This document shows, one piece after another, positions 41,606-49,841 of a stretch of DNA of 64,000 nt. The stretch covers positions 62,001-126,000 of the forward strand of contig JBAZPO010000009.1 of assembly GCA_041648175.1 (NCBI GenBank), given 5' to 3'. Source of the DNA: Desulfobaccales bacterium. GTDB taxonomy: Bacteria; Desulfobacterota; Desulfobaccia; Desulfobaccales; 0-14-0-80-60-11. The notes under the pieces are model-generated. The model saw nothing but the letters and a program-made list of their open reading frames with translations. It did not search any database and was not told the origin of the DNA. Numbering within the stretch: the stretch's first letter is position 1; each line of letters starts with the position of its first letter. Both the position numbers and the translations under genes were made by a program.

Positions 41606-42656
41606 CGGCTCTGTCCTGGCCATTGACGTAGGCGGCGGCACCCAGGATATCTTTATTTGGCAGCCGGGCCAGACCGTGGAAAACGGCGTCAAACTGGTCC
41701 TGCCGTCCCCTACCCAGGTCCTGGGCCGGCGGATACGACGCCTCACCGCGCAGGCGCTGCCCATTTTTCTGACTGGCCGGGTCATGGGCGGCGGCGCGGT
41801 GACGCAGGCGGTGCGCAACCATATGGGCCACGGCCTGCCGGTGTATGCTACGCCCCAGGCGGCTTTCACCTTCAGCGACCGCTTGGAGGTCCCGGAGGAT
41901 TGGGGCGTAATCATCACCGAGACCCCGCCTCCCGAGACCGTTACCCTGAGCCTGGGCGATGTTGATGTGGAGGCCCTGCGCCAGGTTCTGGCGGCCTTTG
42001 AGGTCCCTTTCCCTGACCACTTTGCGGTGGCGGTGCAGGACCACGGCTTTTATCCTCAGGGCAGCAACCGGCGCTTCCGCTTCCAGTGCTGGGAAGACTT
42101 TCTGGCTCAGGGAGGCAGACTGGCGGACTTGGCCTACCGCCAGCCCCCCAGCCACTTTACCCGGATGGCGGCCGTAGCCGCAACCCTGCCCGGAGCCTTG
42201 CTGATGGATACCTGCGCCGCAGGCGTCCGGGGGGCGCTCCTGGACCCCCAAGCGGCAGAACACCTGGATAGCGGGCTCACGGTGGTCAATGCGGGCAATG
42301 CCCACACCTTTGCGGCTTTGGTCCGGGGGGGGCATATGTGCGGGATTTACGAACATCACACCGGGCTTTTAAGTCCGGAGAAATTCTTTTCTCATCTGGA
42401 AAGGTTTCAACAGGGCGAACTGGGCAACGCTGAAATTTTTGAGGGCCAGGGGCATGGCTGCGCCTATGTTCCGAATTTTAACCCCAAAGGCGAATATGCT
42501 TTCACCGTTATCACCGGCCCCCGCCGGCGCCTGGCCCAAGGTTGGCCTGGGGTCATGGCCGCGCCGTTCGGCGACATGATGCTGTCCGGCTGTTTCGGCC
42601 TGGTGGCGGCTTATTTGGAACAGGAAGGCTATCCGGCGGATCTGACAGATAATTAA
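41598..42656 (+). CDS. DUF1786 ASKHA-fold-like protein
   Basis: A 352-residue protein of the DUF1786 family. It starts with VLAIDVGGGTQDIFIW, an actin/hexokinase-type phosphate-1 motif (DxGxGT), and later has VVNAGNAHTFAALVRGGHMC and GIYEHHTGLLSPEKF (second phosphate/adenosine-like loop). These marks suggest ATP or sugar binding, but no function is proven; members are often annotated loosely as PFL-activating-related. The start at 41598 overlaps the upstream stop by 8 bases, so it is co-translated with the phosphorylase, which suggests a link to nucleoside or pentose-phosphate metabolism. The longer upstream frame lies inside the phosphorylase gene and is rejected. Confidence 0.78.
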   Translation: MLNGSVLAIDVGGGTQDIFIWQPGQTVENGVKLVLPSPTQVLGRRIRRLTAQALPIFLTGRVMGGGAVTQAVRNHMGHGLPVYATPQAAFTFSDRLEVPEDWGVIITETPPPETVTLSLGDVDVEALRQVLAAFEVPFPDHFAVAVQDHGFYPQGSNRRFRFQCWEDFLAQGGRLADLAYRQPPSHFTRMAAVAATLPGALLMDTCAAGVRGALLDPQAAEHLDSGLTVVNAGNAHTFAALVRGGHMCGIYEHHTGLLSPEKFFSHLERFQQGELGNAEIFEGQGHGCAYVPNFNPKGEYAFTVITGPRRRLAQGWPGVMAAPFGDMMLSGCFGLVAAYLEQEGYPADLTDN

Positions 42657-42722
42657 CAGGGACGCCATTAAGGGGATGTGAGAATCCTTTTCTCACGACT
42701 CGCTCAGCAGGAGACGGACCAT

Positions 42723-43565
42723 ATGGAGATTAAATTCTGGGGCACCAGGGGTTCAATCCCGGCTCCCGGTGTCCAAACCCTGGAGTTCGGCGGAAATACT
42801 ACCTGTGTTGAAGTGGTCCTGAACAACGGGCAACGAGTTGTGATCGACGGCGGCACCGGCCTCAGGCTCCTGGGCCAGCATATGATCGAGAACAAGATTT
42901 CTAGCCAGTTTCACCTGCTTCTCACCCATGGTCACTGGGATCACCTGCTGGGTATTCCGTTTTTCGAGCCCATCTACCACGAATCCACCAAGGTTATCGT
43001 CGACGGCTGGCCTCCCGCCTTCCAGGCCATGACCCGGGTCTTCGACAGTCACATGGGGGACGGCTTTTTTCCGGTGGCTTTCGACCATCTCAAGGCCAGG
43101 ATCGATTATCTCAATACCCTGGCCCACGACCCTCTGGATTTAGATGGGGTGCTCATTGACGCCATGCGCCTCAACCATCCCCAAGGGGGGTTGGGGTTTC
43201 GCTTTCGGGAAGGTCGGCATACCATGGTCTTTATTACCGATAACGAGTTGGGCGCGGCCCGGGGCAAGCGCATCCCGGAATTTGTCGAATTTTGCCAGGG
43301 ATGCGACCTGTTGATCCACGATGCTCAGTACTTACCGTCGGAAATTGCGGGGCGGCGGGGGTGGGGACACTCCACCTTTGAGGAGGTGGTGGCCCTGGCT
43401 CACGAGGCGGAGGTGCACAACCTGATACTCACACATCACGATCCCTGCCGCAGCGATGCGGAGGTCAAAGAGATCGTGGCCCTGTCCCGGGAAATGTCGG
43501 CCAAACATAACGGACTGCATGTTATCGACGCTGCCCGGGAAGGGGCTTGTTACCGGCTGCCTTAA
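42723..43565 (+). CDS. Metallo-beta-lactamase-fold hydrolase (PhnP/RNase Z-like)
   Basis: A 280-residue metallohydrolase. It starts MEIKFWGTRGSIPAPG and FGGNTTCVEVV, typical of PhnP/CpdA-like and tRNase Z-like groups. The metal motif is LLTHGHWDHLLGIPFF (HxHxDH), with LIHDAQYLP (Asp), WGHSTFEEVVALAHEAEV (His) and LILTHHDP (His). These give a complete two-zinc site. The substrate is probably a phosphodiester, but which one is open. AGGAGA stands before the ATG; the frame is open 15 codons further up without a good site. It follows the DUF1786 gene by 66 bases. Confidence 0.85.
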   Translation: MEIKFWGTRGSIPAPGVQTLEFGGNTTCVEVVLNNGQRVVIDGGTGLRLLGQHMIENKISSQFHLLLTHGHWDHLLGIPFFEPIYHESTKVIVDGWPPAFQAMTRVFDSHMGDGFFPVAFDHLKARIDYLNTLAHDPLDLDGVLIDAMRLNHPQGGLGFRFREGRHTMVFITDNELGAARGKRIPEFVEFCQGCDLLIHDAQYLPSEIAGRRGWGHSTFEEVVALAHEAEVHNLILTHHDPCRSDAEVKEIVALSREMSAKHNGLHVIDAAREGACYRLP

Positions 43566-43642
43566 GAACGGGTTCTGGACTCTCAGTAAGATCCCCATAC
43601 CTTACTGCCAGGACTGGCAGACTTTTGAGAAAGGATGTCTAT

Positions 43643-43915
43643 ATGGATTGGAAAGTCTTCTGGGTTACTTTTGGGACGATTTTTTTGGCGGAAATGGGGG
43701 ACAAAACCCAACTGGCGGCTCTTACCATGTCCGCAGAGACCCGCCTGCCCTTGTCGGTCTTCCTGGGAGCCAGCGCGGCCTTATGCCTGGTTACGCTGTT
43801 GGGGGTAGCCCTCGGTGGCCTTGCGTCCCAATGGCTGCCCGAGGGCCTGCTGAAAAAAATCGCCGGAGCGAGCTTCATTGTTATCGGGGGATTAATTCTG
43901 TTGGGAAAATGGTAA
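43643..43915 (+). CDS. Single-repeat GDT1/UPF0016 (TMEM165-like) cation transporter
   Basis: A 90-residue membrane protein with three helices. The family motif E-x-G-D-[KR]-[TS] is present (AEMGDKTQLAAL). GDT1 proteins exchange Mn2+ or Ca2+ for protons. Most have two copies of this unit in one chain; this one has one, so it should act as a dimer, as known for short bacterial members. The ATG at 43643 has AAAGGATG upstream; upstream frame sequence belongs to the end of the hydrolase gene in another frame. A large inverted repeat follows. Confidence 0.88.
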   Translation: MDWKVFWVTFGTIFLAEMGDKTQLAALTMSAETRLPLSVFLGASAALCLVTLLGVALGGLASQWLPEGLLKKIAGASFIVIGGLILLGKW

Positions 43916-43929
43916 CAGATATAGCGATA

Positions 43930-44011
43930 GCCAAAAAGTTTTTTCCTTTTATTCCCCTCTCCCCTTGTGGGAGAGGGTAGGGTGAAGGGCTAATAAGAAA
44001 AACTTTTTGGC
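43930..44011. repeat. 82-base interrupted inverted repeat, MITE-like
   Basis: GCCAAAAAGTTTTTTC (43930-43945) is answered by GAAAAACTTTTTGGC (43997-44011). The interior holds CCCCTCTCCCC ... GGGAGAGGG, itself a palindrome. It could be a small non-autonomous mobile element or a two-way terminator after the GDT1 gene. Confidence 0.65.
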
Positions 44012-44164
44012 AATGAATATAATCCTCATTAAAGCCGCCTGATTCAAGACCTGGTTTCCGCGGTTCTCGCAGGTTTTCAGCCTTCAGCCCCTTTATTTCC
44101 TGAGCGAAATTTAGTAGACTAAGCTAACTGATTGCCTTTATTAACCTTTTTTTGCGATCACTTC

Positions 44165-44740
44165 ATGGCGAGTTTGAATAAGCATCAGGAGTTGCGTCAA
44201 CCCAACCTGGTCCTCATCGGCTATCGGGCCACCGGCAAGACTGCCGTGGGCGCACGGCTGGCCCGGGTCCTGGGCCGTCCTTTTGTGGACCTGGATCAGG
44301 TGCTGGTTCAGGAGGCCGGTGAGTCCATTGTAGACATCGTGGCCAAAGGCGGCTGGGCCGAGTTCCGGCGGCGGGAAAAAGAGCTGGCAGCCAGCTTCCG
44401 GCGTACCCAGGGGCAGGTGCTGGCTACCGGGGGCGGTGTGGTGTTGGACCCGGACAATATCTCGGCCCTGCGGGAAAATGGCATCATCATCTGGCTAACC
44501 GCGGACCCGGAGACCATCCAGGCTCGCCTGACGATAGATCTGCCCCGGGACCCCAATCGCCCCAGTCTTACCGGGGGTGACACTATCCGGGAAGTAGCGG
44601 CGGTGCTGGAGCAGCGTTATCCCCTCTATCAGGCCGCGGCACAGATTACGGTGGACACGACGCACCGGGATGTGGCCCAGGTAGTGGACGCGGTGCTGGC
44701 GGCCGTAAAATTGAAGGAGGCCGGAAACCTTGGCAGGTAA
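44165..44740 (+). CDS. aroK: Shikimate kinase
   Basis: Fifth enzyme of the shikimate pathway; phosphorylates shikimate at O3 with ATP. The 191-residue protein has Walker A GYRATGKTAVGARLA, the DLDQ motif (Asp for Mg/shikimate), a shikimate-binding FRRREKE (Arg), ATGGGVVLDP (the GGG motif) and the lid LPRDPNRPSL. The ATG at 44165 is chosen over one at 44132; the extra 11 residues are hydrophobic and not family-like. The last codons overlap aroC by 11 bases. It heads the aroK-aroC-tyrA-serS unit. Confidence 0.93.
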   Translation: MASLNKHQELRQPNLVLIGYRATGKTAVGARLARVLGRPFVDLDQVLVQEAGESIVDIVAKGGWAEFRRREKELAASFRRTQGQVLATGGGVVLDPDNISALRENGIIIWLTADPETIQARLTIDLPRDPNRPSLTGGDTIREVAAVLEQRYPLYQAAAQITVDTTHRDVAQVVDAVLAAVKLKEAGNLGR

Positions 44741-45782
44741 TACCTTTGGACGTCTGTTTCGAGTGACCACCTGGGGTGAATCCCATGGTCCGGCCTTAGG
44801 AGCCGTCATTGACGGCTGTCCGCCCCGTTTGTCCTTAAGCGTCGGAGATATCGAAGCGGAACTGGCCCGACGGCGCCCCGGAGTGCAGGCCCATGCCACC
44901 AGCCGTCGGGAGCCCGATAAAGTTGAGATTCTGTCTGGAGTATTCGAGGGCCTGACCACCGGCACTCCCATCAGCTTGATCATTTATAATCGGGATGTTA
45001 AAAGTCAGGATTATGACGAACTGCGGCGCCTCTTTCGTCCCGGCCACGGCGATTTTACCTATCAGGCCAAGTACGGCATAAGGGACCATCGGGGCGGGGG
45101 CCGGGCTTCGGCCAGGGAAACCGCAGCCCGGGTGGCCGCGGGCGCAGTAGCCCAAAAGCTCTTGGACCAAGAAGGCATCCAGGTACTGGCCTATACCCTG
45201 GAGTTGGGAGGGGTGCGGGCTCAAAGCGTGGACGAGGGCCGCATCTGGGATAACCCTTACGCCTGCCCCGACCCCGAGGCCGTTGCGGCCATGGAGACCC
45301 GGGTTTCCGAAGTCAGGGCCCAGGGCGACTCCCTGGGCGGGGTGGTCCAGGTGCGCGTCAAAGGCTGCCCACCAGGATTGGGGGAGCCGGTTTTTGATAA
45401 ACTAGACGCGGCCTTAGCCCAGGCGGTGATGTCCGTGGGTGCGGTGAAAGGCGTGGAAATCGGCGCAGGATTTGCCGCCGCCCGGATGCTAGGCTCAGAA
45501 AACAATGATCCCCTGATCCCGGGGGGGTTCGCCTCCAATCGGGCCGGAGGTATCCTGGCGGGTATCTCCAACGGCGATGATCTTGTGCTGACCGCCGCGG
45601 TAAAACCGATTCCTTCTATCGCCCGGGAGCAGCAAACCATCGATTTGACGGGTCAGCCGCGCACCCTTTCAGTAAAGGGCAGACACGACATCAGCGCCAT
45701 TCCCCGCATCGTCCCGGTCATTGCCGCCATGGTGCGCCTCACCCTGGCGGACTTTCTCCTGCGTCAGAGGGCCATCAGATGA
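44730..45782 (+). CDS. aroC: Chorismate synthase
   Basis: Makes chorismate from EPSP with reduced FMN. The 350-residue chain starts with the family hallmark AGNTFGRLFRVTTWGESHGP, then RRPGVQAHATSRREPDKVEI (FMN/phosphate), HGDFTYQAKYGIRDHRGGGR followed by ASARETAARVAAGA, and GGILAGISNGDDLVLTAAVK. All signature blocks are intact. The start is a TTG inside the 3' end of aroK, with GGAGG in front; coupling is very likely. Confidence 0.96.
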   Translation: MAGNTFGRLFRVTTWGESHGPALGAVIDGCPPRLSLSVGDIEAELARRRPGVQAHATSRREPDKVEILSGVFEGLTTGTPISLIIYNRDVKSQDYDELRRLFRPGHGDFTYQAKYGIRDHRGGGRASARETAARVAAGAVAQKLLDQEGIQVLAYTLELGGVRAQSVDEGRIWDNPYACPDPEAVAAMETRVSEVRAQGDSLGGVVQVRVKGCPPGLGEPVFDKLDAALAQAVMSVGAVKGVEIGAGFAAARMLGSENNDPLIPGGFASNRAGGILAGISNGDDLVLTAAVKPIPSIAREQQTIDLTGQPRTLSVKGRHDISAIPRIVPVIAAMVRLTLADFLLRQRAIR

Positions 45783-45868
45783 AAGCTGTCAGGTTCCAGG
45801 TTCCAGGGTTCAGGTTTCAGCAAAAAAATCGGATTTTCGAAAGGCAATTTTAAGTGCCCATAACTACT

Positions 45869-46627
45869 ATGAAACCAACCATAGCCATCATTGGCGGGAA
45901 CGGCCAGATGGGCCGCTGGTTTAAGCGCTTCTTTGTAAGCCATGACATTGAGGTCCTGGTGGCGGACGTCGACACTCCGCAGACGGCGCCAGAGGTCGCG
46001 GCCTTGGCCGATGTGGTGATCCTTTCGGTGCCCATTCCCAAAGTGACCGAATTGGCCGGGGAAGTGGCCCCGTTTCTCAAGCCGGACGCGGCCCTGATGG
46101 ACCTGACCTCCGTGAAGCAGAGGCCCATGGCGGCCATGTTGTCGGCGTTCACCGGAGAGGTGGTGGGCACCCATCCCCTTTTCGGCCCCGGAGAAGAAAG
46201 CATCAAAGGGCGGACCGTGGTCCTGTGCCAGGGCCGGGGAGAGCGCTGGTTCCTGTGGCTGAAGGACCTGTTGACCGAGGCCGGTGCCCGGGTGAAGGTC
46301 ACCAGCGCGGCCGAACATGACCGCCTCATGGCTGTGGTGCAGGGGTTGGCGCATTTCCTGCTCATCTCTTTCGGTTCAGTCATTCAGGAGTTGGGCGTTT
46401 CCCCGGAAGACCTGGAGGAATTTTCCACCCCTACTTTTGCCACCCTGCACAATCTGGCCCGCCGCCTGTTGAGCCAGGACGCCAAACTGTACGCCTGCAT
46501 CCAGTTACAGAATCCTGCCAACCGGATAGTATTGCGGGCCCTGGAGGGGGCGGTGGCCGATATTCTCTACTTCATTCAACGCCAGGACGCCGACGGGCTG
46601 GTGCGTCTGATTGAGGAGATTAAATAA
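45869..46627 (+). CDS. tyrA: Prephenate dehydrogenase-like protein (TyrA family)
   Basis: A 252-residue NAD(P)-dependent enzyme with IAIIGGNGQMGRWFKRFF (Rossmann GxGxxG), VVILSVPIPKV, LMDLTSVK and GTHPLFGPGEESIKGRTVVL (the HPLFGP active-site block with the catalytic His). The C-terminal helical dimer domain follows (AEHDRLMAVVQGLAHFLLIS, QLQNPANRIVL). TyrA converts prephenate to 4-hydroxyphenylpyruvate for tyrosine. It lacks a chorismate-mutase domain. Starts at 45854 (GTG) and 45869 (ATG) are both possible; the ATG gives a better fold start. A GTTCCAGG-type repeat separates it from aroC. Confidence 0.9.
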   Translation: MKPTIAIIGGNGQMGRWFKRFFVSHDIEVLVADVDTPQTAPEVAALADVVILSVPIPKVTELAGEVAPFLKPDAALMDLTSVKQRPMAAMLSAFTGEVVGTHPLFGPGEESIKGRTVVLCQGRGERWFLWLKDLLTEAGARVKVTSAAEHDRLMAVVQGLAHFLLISFGSVIQELGVSPEDLEEFSTPTFATLHNLARRLLSQDAKLYACIQLQNPANRIVLRALEGAVADILYFIQRQDADGLVRLIEEIK

Positions 46628-46753
46628 TACGGTTTCAGGTTTTCAGTTTCAGTTAAAAGAATAAGGATTATCAATAAATTAAAAATCAGCCTTTGAGAAC
46701 ATCCGAGGCTGTCCTCCATTTACTCGGGAGTTTTTCGTAACGGGAACCTACTC

Positions 46754-48031
46754 ATGCTAGATATCAAATTTGTACGAGAACATCTGGAAGAAGTGGAACA
46801 GGCCTTGAAAAACCGGGGCCAGGAGATCTCCCTGGATGAATACCGCTGGCGGGAGACGGAGCGCCGCCAGTTGCTCACCCGGGTGGAAGAATTGCGCCAT
46901 GAACGCAACACCCTGTCCAAAGAGGTGGGGGACTTGATGAAGGCCGGCAAGCGCGACGAGGCCCAGCCTCTGCGAAACCGGGTCACCGCCATCAATGAGG
47001 AAAGTAAAGACCTGGAGGCCCAGGCGGACGCCCAGGATGCCTGGGTGCGGGAATTCCTCCTCAACCTGCCCAACCTTCCCCACGCGTCGGTTCCCCTGGG
47101 GGCTTCCGCCGAGGATAATCCGGTGGTAAAAACCTGGGGGCAGGCCCCGGAGTTCGACTTTACTCCTCAAGCCCACTGGGACATCGGTGAGAACCTGGGC
47201 ATCCTGGATTTCGAACGGGCCGCCAAGATCACCGGGGCTCGCTTTGCTCTCCTGAAGGGAGCCGGGGCGAGGCTGGAACGGGCCCTGATCAACTTCATGC
47301 TGGATTTGCACACCAAGAAGCACGGCTATCTGGAAGTGCTGCCACCATTTATTGCCAATGCAGATTCCCTGCGAGCCACCGGGCAGCTTCCCAAGTTTCA
47401 AGAGGATCTCTTCAAGCTGGAAGGGCTGCCTTACTACCTGGTGCCCACCGCGGAGGTGCCGGTCACCAATATCCACCGGGATGAAATACTTAAGGGGGAG
47501 GACCTGCCCTTATATTATACGGCCTACACCCCCTGTTTCCGCTCCGAGGCGGGTTCTTACGGCAAGGACGTCCGGGGCTTGATTCGCCAGCATCAGTTCA
47601 ACAAGGTGGAGTTGGTGAAGTTTACTTTACCGGAGAATTCCTACGACGAGCTGGAGCGCCTGCTTGCCGATGCGGAAGAGGTCTTGCAGGAGTTGGGCCT
47701 GCACTACCGGGTAGTGCTGCTGTGTACCGGCGATATGGGTTTTGCCGCGGCCAAGACCTACGACATCGAAGTCTGGCTGCCGGGACAGGACCTCTACCGG
47801 GAGATTTCATCCTGCAGCAATTTTGAAAATTATCAGGCCCGGCGGGCTGGCATCCGCTTCCGCCGCGCCGGGTCCAAGGGCACGGAACTGGTGCACACGC
47901 TGAATGGCTCCGGCCTGGCGGTGGGCCGCACCATGGTGGCTATCCTGGAGAACTACCAGCAGGCCGACGGCAGCGTGGTGATCCCGGAGAACCTCAGACC
48001 GTATATGGGGGGAACAGAGAAGATCGGGTAG
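46754..48031 (+). CDS. serS: Seryl-tRNA synthetase
   Basis: A class II aminoacyl-tRNA synthetase of 425 residues. It shows the N-terminal long coiled-coil arm (about residues 28-105, EVEQALKNRG to AQADAQDAW) that grips the tRNA-Ser variable arm, then motif 1, motif 2 (FRSEAGSYGKDVRGLIRQHQ) and motif 3 (SGLAVGRTMVAILENYQ). TAEVPVTNIH is the serine-binding TxE block. Length and motif order are normal. It lies 126 bases after tyrA with GGGAA upstream. A weak hairpin (CCGAG/CTCGG near 46702-46727) precedes it. Confidence 0.97.
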   Translation: MLDIKFVREHLEEVEQALKNRGQEISLDEYRWRETERRQLLTRVEELRHERNTLSKEVGDLMKAGKRDEAQPLRNRVTAINEESKDLEAQADAQDAWVREFLLNLPNLPHASVPLGASAEDNPVVKTWGQAPEFDFTPQAHWDIGENLGILDFERAAKITGARFALLKGAGARLERALINFMLDLHTKKHGYLEVLPPFIANADSLRATGQLPKFQEDLFKLEGLPYYLVPTAEVPVTNIHRDEILKGEDLPLYYTAYTPCFRSEAGSYGKDVRGLIRQHQFNKVELVKFTLPENSYDELERLLADAEEVLQELGLHYRVVLLCTGDMGFAAAKTYDIEVWLPGQDLYREISSCSNFENYQARRAGIRFRRAGSKGTELVHTLNGSGLAVGRTMVAILENYQQADGSVVIPENLRPYMGGTEKIG

Positions 48032-48068
48032 GGAAGTGTGCCGTTTTTCGAAAAAATCATTAATAGTC

Positions 48069-48124
48069 GTGCCCAAGCGCAGCTTAGGCAATAAAAATCG
48101 TTCCCAAGCGAAGCTTGGGAACGA
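48069..48124. repeat. GTTCCCAAGC palindromic repeat, copy 5
   Basis: GCCCAAGCGCAGCTTAGGC, then CGTTCCCAAGCGAAGCTTGGGAACGA, in the order opposite to copies 1 and 4. A GAAAACTG array (48148-48173) follows. Confidence 0.75.
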
Positions 48125-48176
48125 AGGTAATTGTCTGTTTCCTTTGCTACTGAAAACCGAAAACTGAAAACCTTCT

Positions 48177-49331
48177 TTATTTGGCCGCGGCCTTCACCTT
48201 ATCGTTGGCATTGAAGGGCCCCCCGCTCAGAGGCTGGGCCACCGCACCGCTGTTGCCCAGAAGTTCCGTCACCTTGATCTCCCCTTGAGGGACATCGGCC
48301 GTGTAACCCAGGACTTTATGCGTCGTGGGGTTCACCACCTCTTTGCCCGGTTGCACAACCTTCAGGCGGTCACCCACCTTAAGGCCCGAGTTTTGTCCCA
48401 GGTTCAGGTAGACCTTGCCTTCTTTGACGAACTCCACCCGGCCAAACCAGGCAATCTTGACGAGGTCTCCGGATACCCGTAGAGTATTATTCTGGGCGAA
48501 CTTGGTAACGTTTTCGGGGGTCAGCCCGCTCGCGGGCGCAGAAGCCACAATGGCATCTTCCTGGACACCGGTGAAGGTGTCATAAACTTGCATGACCAGC
48601 GCCCCCTGAGACCCACTCTGCGGGGGAACCAGTCCAGTAAGGACAATACCCTGAACCCCCAGGACATCCCCTAAGTCCTTGATTTTGGTGGTAATAGTCT
48701 TTTTATCGGCTACTCCGGCCTTACGCAGGGCCTCGTCGACCTGAACCGGGCTGCTCACTCTAAGGTCTTTGGTCCGCCCCAAGGCATCACCCAGGGCCAT
48801 GCCCAAAGTTCGGTTCAAGCCGTCTAAGTTGCTAGGTGTATCCAGGTCGGGAATGACCGCCACGGCCCGGCCCACCACGGCCGTATCGCCTCTTCCTTTG
48901 GCCTGGGAAACAAAGCCTCCCAACCCCTGCTCCCGGAGGATGCGGTCCACTTCAGACCGGACCATTTCCTGGAGCTTATCCGGGGGAATCCCCTTACCCG
49001 CGGCCTTTTCCTGCTGTAAGCCGACGGCCTTGACCAGGGAGTTGATCAGGTGCTGCTGGGCCCCCACGAACTGCTCCCCTTTTTGCACATAGAGATATTC
49101 GGGCGAGTCGGCGACGCTCATCCAATAGGGGTTTTTACTGCGTATAAAGGGTTTGCCATCAATGATAACGGTCTCTTGTTGAGACTCAGGGGGGGCCATC
49201 TCTGCATCCGTATCATCGCCGGAGTCATACCCGGTCCATTTTTTCACCGTGGAGCAGCCCACCGCCAACAGAGCGACTGACATAAGCAACAATAAACCCA
49301 TTCTCAATGACTTCAGTAAGCTTCTTGACAT
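48177..49331 (-). CDS. Lipoprotein with TolB/FlgT-like domains
   Basis: A 384-residue exported lipoprotein: signal sequence with lipobox LLAVGCST (Cys26). Residues about 150-290 look like the N-terminal alpha/beta domain found in CsgG/TolB/FlgT-type proteins (RAVAVIPDLDTPSNLDGLNR, VQGIVLTGLV, LVMQVYDTFTG). Residues about 315-380 resemble the FlgT C-terminal SH3-like domain (GKVYLNLGQNSGLKVGDRLK, then KVLGYTADVPQGEIKVTE). FlgT shapes the flagellar H ring, while related proteins act in other envelope machines; no flagellar gene is nearby. The ATG at 49331 has a weak upstream site (GGGGTTCCAGC). Function is inferred only from domain likeness. Confidence 0.65.
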   Translation of the reverse strand: MSRSLLKSLRMGLLLLMSVALLAVGCSTVKKWTGYDSGDDTDAEMAPPESQQETVIIDGKPFIRSKNPYWMSVADSPEYLYVQKGEQFVGAQQHLINSLVKAVGLQQEKAAGKGIPPDKLQEMVRSEVDRILREQGLGGFVSQAKGRGDTAVVGRAVAVIPDLDTPSNLDGLNRTLGMALGDALGRTKDLRVSSPVQVDEALRKAGVADKKTITTKIKDLGDVLGVQGIVLTGLVPPQSGSQGALVMQVYDTFTGVQEDAIVASAPASGLTPENVTKFAQNNTLRVSGDLVKIAWFGRVEFVKEGKVYLNLGQNSGLKVGDRLKVVQPGKEVVNPTTHKVLGYTADVPQGEIKVTELLGNSGAVAQPLSGGPFNANDKVKAAAK

Positions 49332-49375
49332 GCTGGAACCCCGTTTGTCGTTTTTGGTTTTTCGTATCGCATGAA

Positions 49376-49747
49376 TCAGGTTTTCAAGCTGAGAGACAAT
49401 TTTTTGAGCATTTTCATTAATCTTTCCAGAGTAATCAGAAGCACAGCAGTCCCTTCAGTAGATAAGTATTCTATTTCCCGTGCAATTATCAATTGGGTCT
49501 CTAATTCGGCTGACGATCCCAAGGCAACTGACAAAAATTGTCTGAATTCTTTGGAGGAATTCCTGAACTGACCTTCGGCTATATTGGATGGAATAGATAC
49601 TGCGGCTCTTCTTATTTGTTGGACCAGCCCAAACTTCTCTGAAGGAGGGAAATCGGCTGTTACCCGATAAATGTCCTTCGCGAGTTCGAGTGATAATTGC
49701 CAATCCTCCAGATCCTTATATGACCTTGATTTTCTTGCTTCAGCCAT
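49376..49747 (-). CDS. Four-helix-bundle protein (S23/IVP family)
   Basis: A 123-residue helical protein of the family first seen as 23S rRNA intervening-sequence ORFs. Family marks: YKDLEDWQLSLELAKDIYRV, FPPSEKFGLVQQIRRAAVSI, PSNIAEGQFR and FRQFLSVALGSSAELETQL. It forms a pentameric helical bundle; its role is unknown. Here it is a stand-alone gene, not inside an rRNA. Start ATG 49747 is used (MAEARKSRS); an upstream in-frame start at 49762 adds five residues. It lies in a slightly AT-rich segment between low-complexity AAAAACG repeats, which fits a mobile or transferred gene. Confidence 0.9.
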   Translation of the reverse strand: MAEARKSRSYKDLEDWQLSLELAKDIYRVTADFPPSEKFGLVQQIRRAAVSIPSNIAEGQFRNSSKEFRQFLSVALGSSAELETQLIIAREIEYLSTEGTAVLLITLERLMKMLKKLSLSLKT

Positions 49748-49784
49748 TATCACCAACACCAAAAACGAAAAACCAAAAACGAAT

Positions 49785-49822
49785 TAAAAAGCCCACAGGG
49801 ATATTACCCCGTGGGCTTTTGG
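49785..49822 (-). terminator. Terminator of the porin gene
   Basis: AAAAGCCCACAGGG faces CCCCGTGGGCTTTT with one mismatch and a 6-base loop. On the minus strand it ends in a T5 run just after the porin stop codon. Confidence 0.85.
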
Positions 49823-49841
49823 AAGTCAACCGCTTAAGAGT

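Noticed and set aside
46680..46753. T-box leader in front of serS
   Set aside because: A weak 5-bp hairpin is there, but the T-box core sequence and an antiterminator alternative are missing.
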